From contig WFVN01000080.1 in the NCBI GenBank assembly GCA_015491615.1, forward strand, positions 1 through 7,469: a stretch of 7,469 nucleotides of DNA, read 5' to 3'. Under the pieces are notes generated by a model. That model had not been told where the DNA came from. It did no database searches and saw only the letters and a program-made list of their open reading frames with translations. Below are positions 6,651 through 7,469 of this stretch, in pieces. The stretch's first letter is position 1; each line of letters opens with the position of its first letter. The DNA is from Gammaproteobacteria bacterium. Its GTDB lineage: Bacteria > Pseudomonadota > Gammaproteobacteria > S012-40. The position numbers and the translations under genes are program-made.

Positions 6651-6938
6651 ATGTCCTTGAGCCGCAGCGACGTCGGGCGCATCGCCTTTCTAGCCCGTCT
6701 GGCCATCGACGAGGCACAGGTCCCCGCCTATGCCGAGGACCTCTCCAATATCCTCCGCCTGGTGGAACGGATGCAGGCGGTGGACACCGAAGGCATCGAG
6801 CCCATGGCCCATCCCCAGGACCTGCCCCAGCGCCTGCGTCCCGACGAAGTCACCGAGACGAATCGGCGGGAGGCGTTCCAGGCCCTGGCGCCGGCGGTGG
6901 CGGACGGACTCTACCTGGTGCCCAAGGTCATCGAATAG
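6651..6938 (+). CDS. gatC: Asp/Glu-tRNA amidotransferase subunit C
   Basis: A 95-residue small subunit of the GatCAB amidotransferase, which converts misacylated Glu-tRNA(Gln) and/or Asp-tRNA(Asn) to the correct Gln/Asn forms. GatC wraps around GatA and joins it to GatB, and has no catalytic site of its own. Family features are the N-terminal helix with VGRIAFLARLAI (8-19), the YAEDLSNILRLVERM helix (27-41), the EGIEPMAHP linker (47-55), LRPDEV (62-67), and the C-terminal DGLYLVPKVIE (85-95). The start at 6651 fits the family length; an in-frame start at 6546 would add 35 residues that resemble no GatC. The Shine-Dalgarno is weak (GCGAGAA). It diverges from mreB, as in Pseudomonas. Confidence 0.95.
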   Translation: MSLSRSDVGRIAFLARLAIDEAQVPAYAEDLSNILRLVERMQAVDTEGIEPMAHPQDLPQRLRPDEVTETNRREAFQALAPAVADGLYLVPKVIE

Positions 6939-7054
6939 AGCGGGGCAACAGGCGATCGTTCACCGTCCCGGTATCATGCAGCAATGTTCATGCCGAATCG
7001 AATTTTTAGGGACCACGCCCGCCGCCCGGCGGGGCACACGAGGACCGGATCCCC
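6939..7054 (+). other. gatC-gatA spacer with a GC hairpin and the gatA ribosome site
   Basis: The spacer is 116 nt, longer than expected for co-transcribed gat subunit genes. Its first half is relatively AT-rich, including a GAATTTTTAG run near 7000-7009 and a TATCAT hexamer at 6972-6977 without a matching -35. CCCGCC (7018-7023) and GGCGGG (7028-7033) can pair around a GCCC loop. No T-run follows, so this is not an intrinsic terminator. GAGGA (7040-7044) stands 10 bases before the gatA ATG. No ORF is evident. Confidence 0.5.
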
Positions 7055-7469
7055 ATGATCGACAAGACCCTCGCCGAACACGCCCGCGCCCTGGCGGCCG
7101 GCGACTACTCCAGCGAAGAACTCGCGCGCGCCTACCTGGACCGCATCCGCGCCCTGGACGGGCGCCTCAACAGCCTCGTCACCGTCACTGAGGAACTCGC
7201 CCTGGCGCAGGCTCGGGCCGCCGATGCGCGCCGCGCCCGCGGCGAGACCCAGGGCCCCCTGGACGGTCTGCCCCTGGTGCACAAGGACATCTTCTGCACC
7301 GACGGCGTGAAGACCTCCTGTGCCTCGCGCATGCTGGACAACTTCGTCGCCCCCTACGACGCCACCGTGGTGGAGCGCCTGGCGGCCGCCGGAGGAGCCG
7401 CCGGGCACGCGCGTCTCGTCCCAAGGGTTCTTCACCGGGCCGTAGAAGCTGGTCTCATTGGAGGAGTCC
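7055..7469 (+). CDS. gatA: Asp/Glu-tRNA amidotransferase subunit A, N-terminal part, broken near 7393
   Basis: GatA is the amidase subunit that releases ammonia from glutamine for GatB through a Ser-cis-Ser-Lys triad. The first 113 codons (7055-7393) are typical: an N-terminal helical part, PLDGLPLVHKDIFCT (68-82) with the probable triad lysine K77, and YDATVVERLAAAG (101-113). A normal GatA continues here with a segment like LLGKTNMDEFAMGSSNE. Instead this frame stays open to the edge but no longer resembles GatA. The opposite strand over 7385-7469 encodes GatA residues that belong about 15-40 codons further on. The gene is therefore disrupted in this sequence, probably by an assembly or amplification chimera. 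The ATG at 7055 has GAGGA 10 bases upstream. The two serines of the triad and the full amidase domain are not in normal order here. Confidence 0.9.
   Translation, partial: MIDKTLAEHARALAAGDYSSEELARAYLDRIRALDGRLNSLVTVTEELALAQARAADARRARGETQGPLDGLPLVHKDIFCTDGVKTSCASRMLDNFVAPYDATVVERLAAAGGAAGHARLVPRVLHRAVEAGLIGGV
7385..7469 (-). other. Inverted downstream fragment of gatA at the right edge
   Basis: Read on the minus strand from 7468, the codons give DSSNETSFYGPVKNPW followed by DETRVPGGSSGG. This is the conserved amidase-signature region of GatA that holds the serine-rich GGSSGG motif. It should lie on the plus strand about 15 codons beyond residue 113. Sense and antisense reading meet at GCCGCCGGA (7385-7393), which is Ala-Ala-Gly of the plus copy and Ser-Gly-Gly of the minus copy, so the junction sits in a 9-base microhomology. 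The arrangement is a foldback, not a separate gene. An artefact is likelier than biology because GatA is normally essential where GatCAB is used. Confidence 0.85.

Noticed and set aside
7017..7035. GC hairpin between gatC and gatA as an intrinsic terminator
   Set aside because: No T-run follows on either strand; the only T-run (about 7002-7006) lies upstream of the stem.
6974..7435. Minus-strand open frame starting with KNPWDETRVPGGSSGG as an independent gene
   Set aside because: Only the first residues are GatA-like, from the inverted fragment. After the junction the frame is just antisense to normal gatA and the spacer.

Overview
The window is a GC-rich stretch of ordinary chromosomal housekeeping DNA, most likely from a gammaproteobacterium. 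The MreB, PBP2, RodA and MltB proteins read as close relatives of the enterobacterial and pseudomonad ones. The divergent neighbourhood mreBCD / gatCAB is also known from Pseudomonas. A free-living, rod-shaped Gram-negative of the Chromatiales/Ectothiorhodospiraceae type would fit, but I cannot name a genus from sequence alone.

Minus strand, 6519 down to the left edge: one compact cell-elongation (Rod complex) operon in the order mreB, mreC, mreD, mrdA (PBP2), rodA, mltB. The first codons of a further exported protein run off the left edge and are possibly rlpA. Junctions are tight: a few bases between mreB and mreC, ATGA overlaps at mreC/mreD and mrdA/rodA, 3 nt between mreD and mrdA, and 10 nt between rodA and mltB. 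MreB filaments, the MreC/MreD membrane scaffold, the SEDS glycosyltransferase RodA and the transpeptidase PBP2 together insert peptidoglycan along the side wall. MltB cleaves the glycan strands.

A 131-nt divergent intergenic region (6520-6650) separates this operon from gatC and gatA on the plus strand. These encode subunits of the tRNA-dependent amidotransferase that corrects Glu-tRNA(Gln) and/or Asp-tRNA(Asn). gatA runs off the right edge.

I found no mobile element, CRISPR array, defence cassette or new system. The strongest anomaly is at the right edge. GatA coding sequence is normal to about 7393. The last ~80 bases then encode a more downstream piece of GatA on the opposite strand, so the sequence folds back on itself at a short inverted repeat. 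This looks like a chimera or assembly artefact, or else a local inversion that breaks gatA. Lesser points are an uncertain mreC start (a good Shine-Dalgarno placed before an ATC codon), a putative zinc site in PBP2 with one ligand changed to Cys, an MltB without a lipobox, and a perfect 10-bp intragenic inverted repeat in mrdA. No stretch longer than 131 bases lacks a gene.
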